The position numbers and the translations under genes were made by a program. Shown here one piece after another: positions 43,943-52,043 of a stretch of DNA of 64,000 nt. This DNA comes from Parageobacillus sp. KH3-4. Its GTDB lineage: Bacteria > Bacillota > Bacilli > Bacillales > Anoxybacillaceae. Location: NCBI RefSeq assembly GCF_022846435.1, contig NZ_AP025627.1:1088001-1152000 (forward strand), written 5' to 3'. The notes under the pieces were generated by a model. That model worked only from the letters and a program-made list of their open reading frames with translations. It made no database searches and had not been told where the DNA came from. Every line of letters begins with the position of its first letter. The first letter of the stretch is position 1.

Positions 43943-44827
43943 ATGGACATTGACATCGTATTTTCCGGCGGCGGGATCAAAGGTTTTGCCCTCATTGGCG
44001 CTTACGAAGCAATTGAAGCAAAAGGGCTCCGCTGGAGGCGGCTTGCCGGGACGAGCGCGGGATCGCTCGTTGCCGCGTTGATTGCTGCGGGATATACAAG
44101 CAAGGAAATGATCGATTTGCTTGACGAATTGGAGCTCAAGCATTTTCTGGATGAGCGAAAATGCCTTTTTCCTTTTCCGCTATGGAAATGGTTGCGTATT
44201 TATTGGCGGATGGGGCTTTATAAAGGAGAGGCGTTTGAACAATGGATAAAGGAGGTGCTGGCGGCGCGCGGCGTCAAAACGTTTGGCGATTTGCCGAAGG
44301 AAAGTTTATCTATCGTTGCGTCAGATGTGACGAATGGAAGAATACTTATTTTGCCGGATGATTTGCCGCAATACGGAATGAATCCGGCGACGTTTTCTGT
44401 GGCAAAAGCAGTGCGAATGAGCGTTAGCATCCCGTATTTTTTTGAACCAGTAAAATTGCAGACAAGGGAAGGAGGATGCATCGTCGTAGATGGCGGTGTG
44501 CTCAGCAATTTTCCGCTTTTTTTATTTGATGAGGAAAAACAGGTGAAAAAAAGGCCCGTGCTTGGCATACAGTTAAGCGTGAAACTCGCGGAAAGACCAA
44601 AGCGAAAAATTAACAATGCCATTCAATTGTTTGAAGCGCTTTTTAGCGCTATGAAAGAGGCGCACGACGCCCGCTATATTTCTAGGCGCCACGAAAAAGA
44701 TATTGTGTTTCTTCCTGTCGAAAATGTTTTTTTCACCGAATTTTCCCTCACTCCAGAAACTAGAGACCGCTTGATTCAATATGGGAGAGAAAGAACTGAA
44801 CAATTTTTAAAAAAATGGACGTACTAA
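43943..44827 (+). CDS. yqhO: Patatin-like phospholipase family protein YqhO
   Basis: A 294-residue patatin-type lipid acyl hydrolase. It has the oxyanion glycines SGGGIKG, the nucleophile elbow GTSAGS and the catalytic Asp in VDGGVLSNFP. The physiological lipid is unknown. ATG at 43943 follows AAGGGGGAGGAGGC. It follows mntR as in B. subtilis, apart from the inserted elements. Confidence 0.92.
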   Translation: MDIDIVFSGGGIKGFALIGAYEAIEAKGLRWRRLAGTSAGSLVAALIAAGYTSKEMIDLLDELELKHFLDERKCLFPFPLWKWLRIYWRMGLYKGEAFEQWIKEVLAARGVKTFGDLPKESLSIVASDVTNGRILILPDDLPQYGMNPATFSVAKAVRMSVSIPYFFEPVKLQTREGGCIVVDGGVLSNFPLFLFDEEKQVKKRPVLGIQLSVKLAERPKRKINNAIQLFEALFSAMKEAHDARYISRRHEKDIVFLPVENVFFTEFSLTPETRDRLIQYGRERTEQFLKKWTY

Positions 44828-44880
44828 AAAGGCGGAGTGTGAAAACTTGATTGCTTGCTGGATCGCTTGCCTCACTATTG

Positions 44881-44958
44881 GCACGCCCTAATTATTGTGC
44901 AAAAATTTTTTCTCTATTTGATGATTGACGTTTTTTATACAATTTTTAGACCTTAAAT
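44881..44958. repeat. Short inverted-repeat element, copy C (reduced)
   Basis: TTGTGCAAAA (44895-44904) and TTTTATACAA (44933-44942) are inverted with two mismatches, only 28 bp apart. CTAATTATTGTG at the left end is identical to copy B1 over 12 bases. The right end continues like the others (CTTAAAT). A shorter, more decayed member of the family. Confidence 0.5.
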
Positions 44959-44994
44959 TTGCTATAATGCGTTGGAAATCGCACAGCAAAAATA

Positions 44995-45032
44995 AAAGAA
45001 TCAAGCTAGAAAGACGCTCGATTCTTTTTTTT
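44995..45032. terminator. Bidirectional terminator between yqhO and yqhP
   Basis: AAAGAATCAAGC pairs with GCTCGATTCTTT (one mismatch), with A and T runs outside. It contains the last codons and stop of yqhP. Confidence 0.8.
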
Positions 45033-45380
45033 GCCCTTTTTTCCTTCGATGACGGTTAAATGAGTCGTTGCCGTCCGTTTTTTTGGCAGGCGCTTCATTT
45101 TTGGAGCCGTGCTTTTTGCTTTTTGTTTTCGAACCGCTTGGGGATGGAGTTTTTTCGATTGGCGAACCGCTTTTAAATAAGCGATATGATCTTTATTGAT
45201 ACGCCGCTTGTAAACGAAATGGTAAAAAACATATATCGCCGCGATCACAAGAACGATGAACATTACGCTGCGAAACAGAGCGGTCGGCTGTTCAAAAATG
45301 GTGTATACGAGACCGAACACTCCGAAAAAAAGTGTAATCCCGACAAGCGGATGAATGGAACCGCGTCGCAATAAATCCAC
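45006..45380 (-). CDS. yqhP: YqhP membrane protein (SA1362 family)
   Basis: A 124-residue protein with two hydrophobic segments (about residues 10-29 and 36-57) and a very basic C-terminal tail (KKKN, KRLPKKR). Size and position between yqhO and yqhQ match YqhP. The tail would lie in the cytoplasm and could touch nucleic acid or lipid heads, which is speculation. Function unknown. Confidence 0.8.
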   Translation of the reverse strand: MDLLRRGSIHPLVGITLFFGVFGLVYTIFEQPTALFRSVMFIVLVIAAIYVFYHFVYKRRINKDHIAYLKAVRQSKKLHPQAVRKQKAKSTAPKMKRLPKKRTATTHLTVIEGKKGKKKNRASF

Positions 45381-45393
45381 CCCCCTTATACCG

Positions 45394-46335
45394 TTACTGA
45401 ACTGCTTTTGTTTCGATTTCCATGCTTTCCTCTAAACGGAGCAGCTCTTGAAAGGAAGCAATTGCCACTTCGACTTGGTCATCGGTCGGTTCTTTGGTGG
45501 TAAGAAGCTGCAGCCATAAACCAGGATAGCCAAGCCAGCGCAAAACAGGGATATCACGCAATTTATTCGTAAACTGCAACACCTCAAACGAAATGCCGAG
45601 CACAACCGGGATGAGAGCGAGCCGGTTGACGACTCTTAACCAAAGAGGATCCGTTGGAACAAACATATACACAAATACGCCGACGATGACAGTAAACAAG
45701 ATAAAACTGCTACCGCAGCGGTAGTGAAGCCGGGATGAGCGCTGGACGTTCTCTATCGTGAGTGGCAGTCCCGCTTCAAATGCGTTAATCACTTTATGTT
45801 CCGCGCCATGATATTGAAAGACGCGTTTGATGATCGGGGTCAAAGAAATGAAGTAAATATAAGCTAGAAGCAAAATGAGTTTAAACATTCCTTCTATGAA
45901 AATTTGCGCCATTTTCGTAGGAAACAACGGTTTTAAAAATGCTGCTAAAAATACGGGAACGAGCGTAAAAATCGTTTTGGCAAACAAAAACGACAACACG
46001 CCGACAACAGCGACGCCAAGAACGAAGGGAAGCTTTGACGGATGCGCTTTCGCTTCTCGCGTAGCTTCTTCATTTTCGTCCAGTTCATAACGCTCGCTGG
46101 CAAACTGCAAATGTTTTGCGCCGTTTGCGCTCGCTTCGATGATCGCAACAATTCCGCGAATAAACGGAATTTTTTTGAGAAAGGCAAGCGTCGGATTCGT
46201 TTGGCGCGGCAAACGAAAGTATTCAATGGAACGGTCTTTGCGGCGAATTGCCGTGACAGAATGCGCTTTTCCGGCAAACATGACCCCTTCTACCACTGCC
46301 TGGCCGCCGTATATTGGTTTTGTTATGTTTTTCAT
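45394..46335 (-). CDS. yqhQ: DUF1385 family membrane protein YqhQ
   Basis: About 313 residues with four to five membrane segments and the family motifs YGGQAVVEGVMF near the N terminus and YHGAEHKVINAFE in the middle. The conserved His and Glu of the latter suggest metal binding or catalysis, but no role is established. The ATG at 46335 follows AGGTTGGTGTCAAC; a TTG 12 nt upstream is less likely. It is upstream of yqhP in one direction. Confidence 0.88.
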   Translation of the reverse strand: MKNITKPIYGGQAVVEGVMFAGKAHSVTAIRRKDRSIEYFRLPRQTNPTLAFLKKIPFIRGIVAIIEASANGAKHLQFASERYELDENEEATREAKAHPSKLPFVLGVAVVGVLSFLFAKTIFTLVPVFLAAFLKPLFPTKMAQIFIEGMFKLILLLAYIYFISLTPIIKRVFQYHGAEHKVINAFEAGLPLTIENVQRSSRLHYRCGSSFILFTVIVGVFVYMFVPTDPLWLRVVNRLALIPVVLGISFEVLQFTNKLRDIPVLRWLGYPGLWLQLLTTKEPTDDQVEVAIASFQELLRLEESMEIETKAVQ

Positions 46336-46523
46336 TGTTGACACCAACCTATTTTTATTTTCTAATTTTATTCTACAAGAATCGTCTAGAAACCTCTAGA
46401 TTGGTGCAGTAATTATTGTTTCCAAAAATTTCAACGTTTACACATATGATATTACACTTTTTATCGTTATATTCAGTTTATGATCGGTCATACTACTACC
46501 TAACAAGGGAGGTGCAAAGCAAC

Positions 46524-47036
46524 ATGGCGGAAAATCAGGAGCAATTTGAGCAAAATAAGAGGGAACGTCCGCTGTCTCTTCTGATGAAAGTCGTGATTAC
46601 CGGATTTGTCGGCGGAGTATTTTGGAGTCTATTAGGATATTTAGCTTACTTTTTTCATTTTACGGAAATCAGCCCAAATATGATTTTAATTCCGTGGGTT
46701 GCTGGTGACTGGAAATACGGAAAGCTTGGAAATTATATCGCCATTTTTCTCATCGGATTATTATCTATATTAGTTGCCCTTATTTATTATGCTGTATTAA
46801 AACGGATTAAAGGGATGTGGGCAGGAGTTTTGTACGGCTTCGTTTTATGGCTTGCTGTATTTTACGGGCTAAATCCGCTTTTTCCGAACTTGGAAACCGT
46901 TGCGCGTTTAGAGCGGAATACGATTATTACGACGCTTTGCTTATACATTTTATACGGGGTTTTCATCGGGTATTCGATTTCGTTCGAAACGCAAGAAATG
47001 AACAGGCAAACGCAATCGCCGGAGGCAAATAAGTAG
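46524..47036 (+). CDS. yqhR: YqhR/FigP: germination channel partner of SpoVAF
   Basis: A 170-residue protein with a polar N-terminal stretch and four membrane helices. In B. subtilis YqhR was renamed FigP because it forms a complex with SpoVAF that amplifies germination signals in spores. Order yqhQ-yqhR-yqhS is conserved here, which supports orthology. ATG at 46524 follows AAGGGAGGTGCAAAGCAAC; a 108-nt upstream extension is rejected. A SpoVAF-like gene lies at 11.2 kb in this window. Confidence 0.85.
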   Translation: MAENQEQFEQNKRERPLSLLMKVVITGFVGGVFWSLLGYLAYFFHFTEISPNMILIPWVAGDWKYGKLGNYIAIFLIGLLSILVALIYYAVLKRIKGMWAGVLYGFVLWLAVFYGLNPLFPNLETVARLERNTIITTLCLYILYGVFIGYSISFETQEMNRQTQSPEANK

Positions 47037-47110
47037 TGGGAGGCGGTGCTTTTTTATGGTAAAATAACAATGTTTAAATATTTTTTCGATTTATTGAAGG
47101 GGTTAGGAAC

Positions 47111-47557
47111 ATGGCGCATCTTCTTCTCATTAACGGTCCGAACTTGAACCTCCTTGGCAAGCGGGAACCGCATATTTACGGAAGCACTACGCTCGATAGC
47201 CTAGAACAGGAGTTAATATCGTTTGCCAATGAACGCGGCGCGGCGTTAACGTGCTTTCAAAGCAATCATGAAGGAGCGATTATTGACCGCATTCACGAGG
47301 CGGAAGGAAAATATGACGGAATCATTTTAAACGCCGGCGCGTTTACCCATTACAGCTATGCGATTCGCGACGCGATCGCCAGCATTAGCATCCCAGTGGT
47401 GGAAGTACATATTTCCAATATTCACGCGCGCGAGCCGTTTCGCCACCAGTCTGTCATCGCTCCGGTTGTTGCCGGGCAAATTGTTGGGTTTGGGTTAACG
47501 GGGTACCGACTAGCTATTTTAGCGTTACTAGAAATAAAGGGAAGAGGAGATGAATAA
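47111..47557 (+). CDS. aroQ: 3-dehydroquinate dehydratase, type II
   Basis: Third step of the shikimate pathway, 3-dehydroquinate to 3-dehydroshikimate. The 148-residue protein has [20 protein letters not shown] with the catalytic Tyr, [13 protein letters not shown], and [16 protein letters not shown]. The stop overlaps the next start (TAATG), so the two genes are coupled. B. subtilis calls it yqhS. Confidence 0.95.
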   Translation: MAHLLLINGPNLNLLGKREPHIYGSTTLDSLEQELISFANERGAALTCFQSNHEGAIIDRIHEAEGKYDGIILNAGAFTHYSYAIRDAIASISIPVVEVHISNIHAREPFRHQSVIAPVVAGQIVGFGLTGYRLAILALLEIKGRGDE

Positions 47558-48618
47558 TGGAAAAATTAAAAAAATTACGTGCATCGTTTGCTGAATACGG
47601 CATTGACGGAATGCTTGTAACAAATCCGTATAACCGCCGCTACATCACTGGTTTTACAGGGACGGCGGGCGTCGCTGTCATCAGCCAGGACAAAGCGGTG
47701 TTTATTACGGATTTCCGCTACGTTGAACAGGCGTCCAAACAAGTGCAAGGTTTTGAAATTGTGAAACATACCGGATCGATCGTCGAAGAAGTCGCAAAGC
47801 AAGTCGCCCGCCTCAACATTCAAAAGCTCGGCTTTGAGCAAGAAGACGTTTCTTACGCGACGTTCAAATCATATGAAAAAGCGGTTGGCGCTGAACTCGT
47901 TCCAACTTCGCATGTCATTGAAAAGTTACGCTTGATTAAGTCGGAATCAGAGATTAAGATATTAAAGGAAGCGGCGGCAATTGCGGATGCGGCGTTCGAA
48001 CATATTCTTTCTTTTATCCGACCAGGCGTAAAAGAAATTGAAGTCGCGAATGAGTTAGAATTTTTTATGCGAAAACAAGGTGCGACTTCTTCTTCGTTTG
48101 ATACGATTGTCGCATCTGGCTATCGCTCCGCATTACCGCACGGAGTGGCAACCGACAAAGTCATCGAAAAAGGGGAACTCGTCACCCTTGATTTTGGCGC
48201 ATATTACAAAGGGTATTGTTCCGACATTACAAGAACAGTGGCAGTAGGCGAAATTAGCGATGAGCTGAAAACGATTTATAACATTGTGCTTGAGGCGCAA
48301 TTGCGCGGCATGGAAGGGATTAAGCCGGGGATGACCGGAAAGGAAGCGGATGCGCTTACTCGCGATTACATTGCGGAAAAAGGCTACGGAGATTATTTTG
48401 GGCATTCGACTGGCCATGGGATTGGATTGGAGATTCACGAAGGGCCAATGCTATCTGTTCGTTCCGATGTCGTGCTGGCGCCGGGCATGGTCGTCACTGT
48501 GGAGCCGGGCATTTACATAGCGGGGCTTGGCGGCGTGCGCATTGAAGATGATACGGTTGTCACCGAAAACGGTAATGAAGCGCTGACTCATTCGCCAAAA
48601 GAGCTTATCATTTTATAA
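47557..48618 (+). CDS. yqhT: Xaa-Pro dipeptidase/aminopeptidase-like M24 peptidase (YqhT)
   Basis: Cytoplasmic metallopeptidase of 353 residues that removes or splits X-Pro bonds. It has a creatinase-like N-terminal domain and the pita-bread domain with metal ligands in TLDFGAYYKGYCSDITRT, HSTGHGIGLEIHEGP, TVEPGIY and GGVRIEDD. ATG overlaps the aroQ stop. It precedes efp, as in B. subtilis; EF-P helps translate proline stretches, so the pairing is suggestive but unproven. Confidence 0.93.
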   Translation: MEKLKKLRASFAEYGIDGMLVTNPYNRRYITGFTGTAGVAVISQDKAVFITDFRYVEQASKQVQGFEIVKHTGSIVEEVAKQVARLNIQKLGFEQEDVSYATFKSYEKAVGAELVPTSHVIEKLRLIKSESEIKILKEAAAIADAAFEHILSFIRPGVKEIEVANELEFFMRKQGATSSSFDTIVASGYRSALPHGVATDKVIEKGELVTLDFGAYYKGYCSDITRTVAVGEISDELKTIYNIVLEAQLRGMEGIKPGMTGKEADALTRDYIAEKGYGDYFGHSTGHGIGLEIHEGPMLSVRSDVVLAPGMVVTVEPGIYIAGLGGVRIEDDTVVTENGNEALTHSPKELIIL

Positions 48619-48644
48619 ACTCATGTGTGGGAGGATTTTAACGG

Positions 48645-49202
48645 ATGATTTCAGTAAACGATTTTCGCACAGGATTAACGATTGAAGTGGATGGCGATAT
48701 TTGGCGTGTTATTGAATTCCAGCACGTCAAACCTGGTAAAGGGGCGGCGTTTGTCCGTTCAAAACTTCGCAATCTTCGCACGGGCGCGATCCAAGAAAAA
48801 ACGTTCCGCGCCGGCGAAAAAGTAAACCGCGCGCAAATCGATACGCGCAAAATGCAATATTTATACGCCAACGGCGACCAGCACGTATTTATGGATATGG
48901 AAACATACGAGCAAATCGAACTTTCTTCGCAGCAAATTGAATATGAATTGAAATTTTTAAAGGAAAATATGGAAGTTTACATTATGATGTATCAAGGAGA
49001 GACAATTGGCGTCGAACTTCCAAACACCGTTGAATTAAAAGTGGTAGAAACAGAGCCGGGCATTAAAGGCGATACTGCTTCTGGCGGATCAAAGCCAGCG
49101 AAGCTGGAAACCGGCCTTGTCGTTCAAGTTCCGTTCTTTGTCAACGAAGGCGATACGCTCATTATCAATACGGCGGACGGCACGTACGTTTCCCGTGCCT
49201 AA
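48645..49202 (+). CDS. efp: Translation elongation factor P
   Basis: Relieves ribosome stalling at polyproline. The 185-residue three-domain protein has Lys32 at the loop tip (KPGKGAAF), the residue that carries 5-aminopentanol in B. subtilis. The C-terminal [17 protein letters not shown] is typical. ATG at 48645 follows GGGAGGATTTTAACGG. A terminator follows. Confidence 0.97.
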   Translation: MISVNDFRTGLTIEVDGDIWRVIEFQHVKPGKGAAFVRSKLRNLRTGAIQEKTFRAGEKVNRAQIDTRKMQYLYANGDQHVFMDMETYEQIELSSQQIEYELKFLKENMEVYIMMYQGETIGVELPNTVELKVVETEPGIKGDTASGGSKPAKLETGLVVQVPFFVNEGDTLIINTADGTYVSRA

Positions 49203-49210
49203 CGTTGTTT

Positions 49211-49243
49211 GCCCCTTGCGCTTGACGCAGGGGCTTTTTTGAC
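49211..49243 (+). terminator. Terminator after efp
   Basis: GCCCCTTGCG pairs with CGCAGGGGC (one bulge), followed by six T. Confidence 0.85.
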
Positions 49244-49283
49244 TTTTTTCTTTTCGTCGGTGGCGGAGGAATCAATCGGCAAA

Positions 49284-49487
49284 CTATTCGCTTTTTTGCC
49301 GTTTAACTTTTTTCTTTTCGTATAAAAGCGATGCGCTAATAAGCATGATGCCAATAAAGATGTAATTCATCGATGTCAACGTCTCTCCCGCCAGCGAAAA
49401 AACGTGAAATAGATCAAAAATTCCGAGAACTGCAAATACACACCCAAACGAAAATGTTATTTTCCCGAATAGAGAAAGTTTCCCCAT
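49284..49487 (-). CDS. Small two-helix membrane protein, unknown
   Basis: About 67 residues with two hydrophobic helices and a basic C terminus (YEKKKVKRQKSE). The ATG at 49487 follows AGAGGTGGAAATT at good spacing; the GTG at 49496 lies inside that site. I do not recognise the family. It lies between efp and the spoIIIA operon on the opposite strand. Confidence 0.65.
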   Translation of the reverse strand: MGKLSLFGKITFSFGCVFAVLGIFDLFHVFSLAGETLTSMNYIFIGIMLISASLLYEKKKVKRQKSE

Positions 49488-49636
49488 AATTTCCACCTCT
49501 TTATTTTTTTGACCTTTTATCCTCCGCTTTTACTTTCATTATGGAACGATTTCCGCAGCCATGTCTATCTATTATCAATTCTTAAGGGCATATTGCACAC
49601 ATAAAAAAATCCTTCTGAAATTCCCTATTCCAGCAT

Positions 49637-49860
49637 ATGTTTGTACTAACCATCTATTTGTCACAGGTTGGATGTGCTTCATTCGTTTTGGCGGCGATGA
49701 TTGCCGTCAGCGTGCTGCGCAATGATTCCAAAAAAGCATTGGCCATCAACGCGTTTTTACGGTGATAATCGCCACGATGACGATCGGTTTGCTTTTCTTT
49801 TAGCGGACGAGCTTTCTTTTGCGAAGTTTAGGACGCATTCTTATTCTCAACGGCGTTTAA
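49637..49860 (+). pseudogene. yqhV: Decayed yqhV
   Basis: Between efp and spoIIIAA, where B. subtilis has yqhV, pieces of a YqhV-like protein occur in changing frames: SFVLAAMIAVSVLRNDSKKALAINAF (key residues; frame 1, stop TGA at 49763), TVIIATMTIGLLFF (frame 2, stop TAG at 49801), DELSFAKF (frame 3) and LGRILILNGV (frame 2, stop at 49858). Several frameshifts and a small internal loss rule out a working gene. Comparison with YqhV is from memory. Confidence 0.65.
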
Positions 49861-49861
49861 G

Positions 49862-49889
49862 TCATAAATTCGTGTTTCGTTCCATACAT
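49862..49889 (+). promoter_or_regulatory. Sigma-E promoter of the spoIIIA operon
   Basis: TCATAAA (49862-49868) and CATACAT (49883-49889) are 14 bp apart, a good fit to the sigma-E pattern. The B. subtilis operon is transcribed by sigma-E in the mother cell from this place. Confidence 0.65.
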
Positions 49890-49919
49890 ATGAACTAGTC
49901 CAACAGGGAGGGGGATGAA

Positions 49920-50846
49920 ATGCAAGCAATATGGGATATACTTCCAAAAACGATTGCCGCCATATTGCGGCAACAGCCTCCTTCATGGTGTGAACAGATG
50001 GAAGAAATTCGCATAAGGGTGCTTCGGCCGTTAGAAATTATCGTGAAAGGAAAGGCACAATTTCTTCCGTATGAAGTGACTCGTGAAGATGGCATGCATT
50101 TGCTGAATAAATTGAGCCAGTATTCGATTTATGCAATAGAAGAGGAATTGAAACGCGGATTTATTACCGTACAGGGAGGTCATCGTGTTGGACTAGCAGG
50201 AAAAGTAGTTACTGAGGGAGGAAGCGTAAAGGCGATTCGCCATGTGACATCTTTCAATATCCGCATCGCGAAACAGAAAATCGGCATTGCCGAACCGCTT
50301 GTGCCGTATGTGTACGACGGGCGCTGGCATAATACGATGATCATCGGTTCGCCGCAGACGGGGAAAACGACGCTGCTGCGCGACGCGGCACGAATGATCA
50401 GCACTGGGGTTCGCGCGCAACGCATTCCGTCGCAAAAAGTCGGCATTATTGATGAACGTTCGGAAATTGCTGGATGCGTGAAAGGAATTCCGCAATTTCA
50501 GCTCGGAAACCGCGTTGACGTGCTCGATGCGTGCCCGAAAGCAGAAGGAATGATGATGATGATCCGTTCGATGAGCCCGGACGTGCTAATCGTAGATGAA
50601 ATTGGCCGCTCCGAAGACGGCGAGGCGATTTTAGAAGCGGTGAACGCCGGGGTATGTATATGGACGACGGTTCATGGGAGAAATCGGAAAGATGTGCTGC
50701 AGCGTCCGACATTGCGTCCGATTATGGAGCAAGGCGTGTTTGAAAGGTTTGTCGAATTGACAAACGAATATGGACCAGGGACGGTAAGGCGCATTACGGA
50801 TGCGAGTGGTACGGTGCTGTATGAACGGGCGGTGAAAAGCGGATGA
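49920..50846 (+). CDS. spoIIIAA: Stage III sporulation protein AA (ATPase)
   Basis: Secretion-type ATPase of the SpoIIIA-SpoIIQ channel that links mother cell and forespore. The 308-residue protein has Walker A GSPQTGKTTLLRD and Walker B DVLIVDEIGRSEDGEAI. ATG at 49920 follows GGGAGGGGGATGAA. First gene of eight; it overlaps spoIIIAB by ATGA. Confidence 0.96.
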   Translation: MQAIWDILPKTIAAILRQQPPSWCEQMEEIRIRVLRPLEIIVKGKAQFLPYEVTREDGMHLLNKLSQYSIYAIEEELKRGFITVQGGHRVGLAGKVVTEGGSVKAIRHVTSFNIRIAKQKIGIAEPLVPYVYDGRWHNTMIIGSPQTGKTTLLRDAARMISTGVRAQRIPSQKVGIIDERSEIAGCVKGIPQFQLGNRVDVLDACPKAEGMMMMIRSMSPDVLIVDEIGRSEDGEAILEAVNAGVCIWTTVHGRNRKDVLQRPTLRPIMEQGVFERFVELTNEYGPGTVRRITDASGTVLYERAVKSG

Positions 50847-51355
50847 AGCTTGTCGGCGCGATTCTTATTTTGCTGACAACAACGTGGACTGGATTTGAGG
50901 CAGCGCGAATGTTGCATGAGCGGCCAAGGCAGCTGCGCCAGTTAAAGGCGGCCTTGCAAGCGTTAGAAGCAGAAATTATGTATGCACATACCCCTTTGTC
51001 GGAGGCGGCCTTGCATATTAGCAGGCAAATATCGTTGCCGCTGTCCAAGCTATTTGAACAGTTCGCCGTCAAGTTGCAAGTTGGCGAAACGAGCGTGCAG
51101 CAGGCATGGGAAGAAAGTTTGCAAGATGTATGGGAAACGACTGCGCTAAAGCAGGGGGAATTGGAAATTATGAGACAATTCGGAGAAACGCTTGGACAAT
51201 ATGACCGTCATACGCAGCAGAAACAAATCGCGCTGGCGCTCGTTCATTTGGAACGGGAAGAGGCGGATGCGCTCGAAAGGCAGGCGCGTTATGAAAAGAT
51301 GGCGAAAAGTTTAGGGGTTCTTGCGGGGCTGCTGCTGGTGATTTTATTGATTTGA
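50843..51355 (+). CDS. spoIIIAB: Stage III sporulation protein AB
   Basis: A 170-residue membrane protein distantly related to GspF-type platform proteins: an N-terminal hydrophobic segment, a long helical soluble part, and a C-terminal membrane helix (LGVLAGLLLVILLI). Proposed partner of the SpoIIIAA ATPase. Start overlaps spoIIIAA by 4 nt. Confidence 0.94.
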   Translation: MKLVGAILILLTTTWTGFEAARMLHERPRQLRQLKAALQALEAEIMYAHTPLSEAALHISRQISLPLSKLFEQFAVKLQVGETSVQQAWEESLQDVWETTALKQGELEIMRQFGETLGQYDRHTQQKQIALALVHLEREEADALERQARYEKMAKSLGVLAGLLLVILLI

Positions 51356-51411
51356 ACGACTTCCAAGGAAATAAGGGTTTCTCGCCTATTATATAACAGG
51401 AGGCAGAACGA

Positions 51412-51618
51412 ATGGGCATGGATGTGGACGTTATTTTTAAAATCGCTGGCGTCGGGATTGTCGTCGCATTTTTGCATACAGTGCTGGATCAAATGGGAAA
51501 GAAGGAATACGCCCAATGGGTGACGCTTCTTGGCTTTATTTACATTTTATTTATGGTCGCTTCGATTGTCAGCGATTTGTTTCAAAAAATTAAAGATGTG
51601 TTTTTGTTTCAAGGCTAG
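51412..51618 (+). CDS. spoIIIAC: Stage III sporulation protein AC
   Basis: A 68-residue protein with two membrane helices (IAGVGIVVAFLHTVL and LLGFIYILFMVASIV), nearly identical in pattern to B. subtilis SpoIIIAC. ATG at 51412 follows AACAGGAGGCAGAACGA. Channel component in the mother-cell membrane. Confidence 0.95.
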   Translation: MGMDVDVIFKIAGVGIVVAFLHTVLDQMGKKEYAQWVTLLGFIYILFMVASIVSDLFQKIKDVFLFQG

Positions 51619-51630
51619 GGGGGAGCGACG

Positions 51631-52023
51631 ATTGAAATTTTGCAAATTGTCGGTCTTGGCTTAATTGCAACGTTTTTAGTGGTGTTATTAAAAGAACAAA
51701 AATCGGGTGTGGCATTTTTGCTAACGGTATTTGTCGGATGCGTTATTTTCCTTTTTCTTGTTGATCAAATTGGCGAGATTTTGCGCATGCTGCAAAAAAT
51801 AGCGACTGATACAAAAATCAATATGGTTTATTTTGAAACGATTTTAAAAATTATTGGCATTGCTTATATTGCCGAATTTGCTGCGCAAATTTCGCGTGAT
51901 GCCGGTCAAGGGGCAATCGCTTCCAAAATTGAGCTTGGCGGAAAAATTATTATTTTGGCGTTGGCTATTCCCATTTTAACGGCAATTATTGAAACGGTAA
52001 TCGGTTTCATTCCTTTGACGTAA
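51631..52023 (+). CDS. spoIIIAD: Stage III sporulation protein AD
   Basis: About 130 residues with three to four membrane helices (QIVGLGLIATFLVVLL, VAFLLTVFVGCVIFLFL, IKIELGGKIIILALAIPI region). The start appears to be ATT at 51631: the site AGGGGGGAG ends five bases before it and the peptide IEILQIVGLGL then aligns with the conserved N terminus. A TTG at 51640 is in frame but 14 bases from the site. No ATG, GTG or TTG fits better. Confidence 0.9.
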   Translation: MEILQIVGLGLIATFLVVLLKEQKSGVAFLLTVFVGCVIFLFLVDQIGEILRMLQKIATDTKINMVYFETILKIIGIAYIAEFAAQISRDAGQGAIASKIELGGKIIILALAIPILTAIIETVIGFIPLT

Positions 52024-52043
52024 CCAGAATAGGAGGTGATCGA

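Noticed and set aside
46416-46523. 36-codon upstream extension of yqhR
   Set aside because: ATG 46524 has GGGAGGTG in front; the extension is not like FigP and covers the promoter region.
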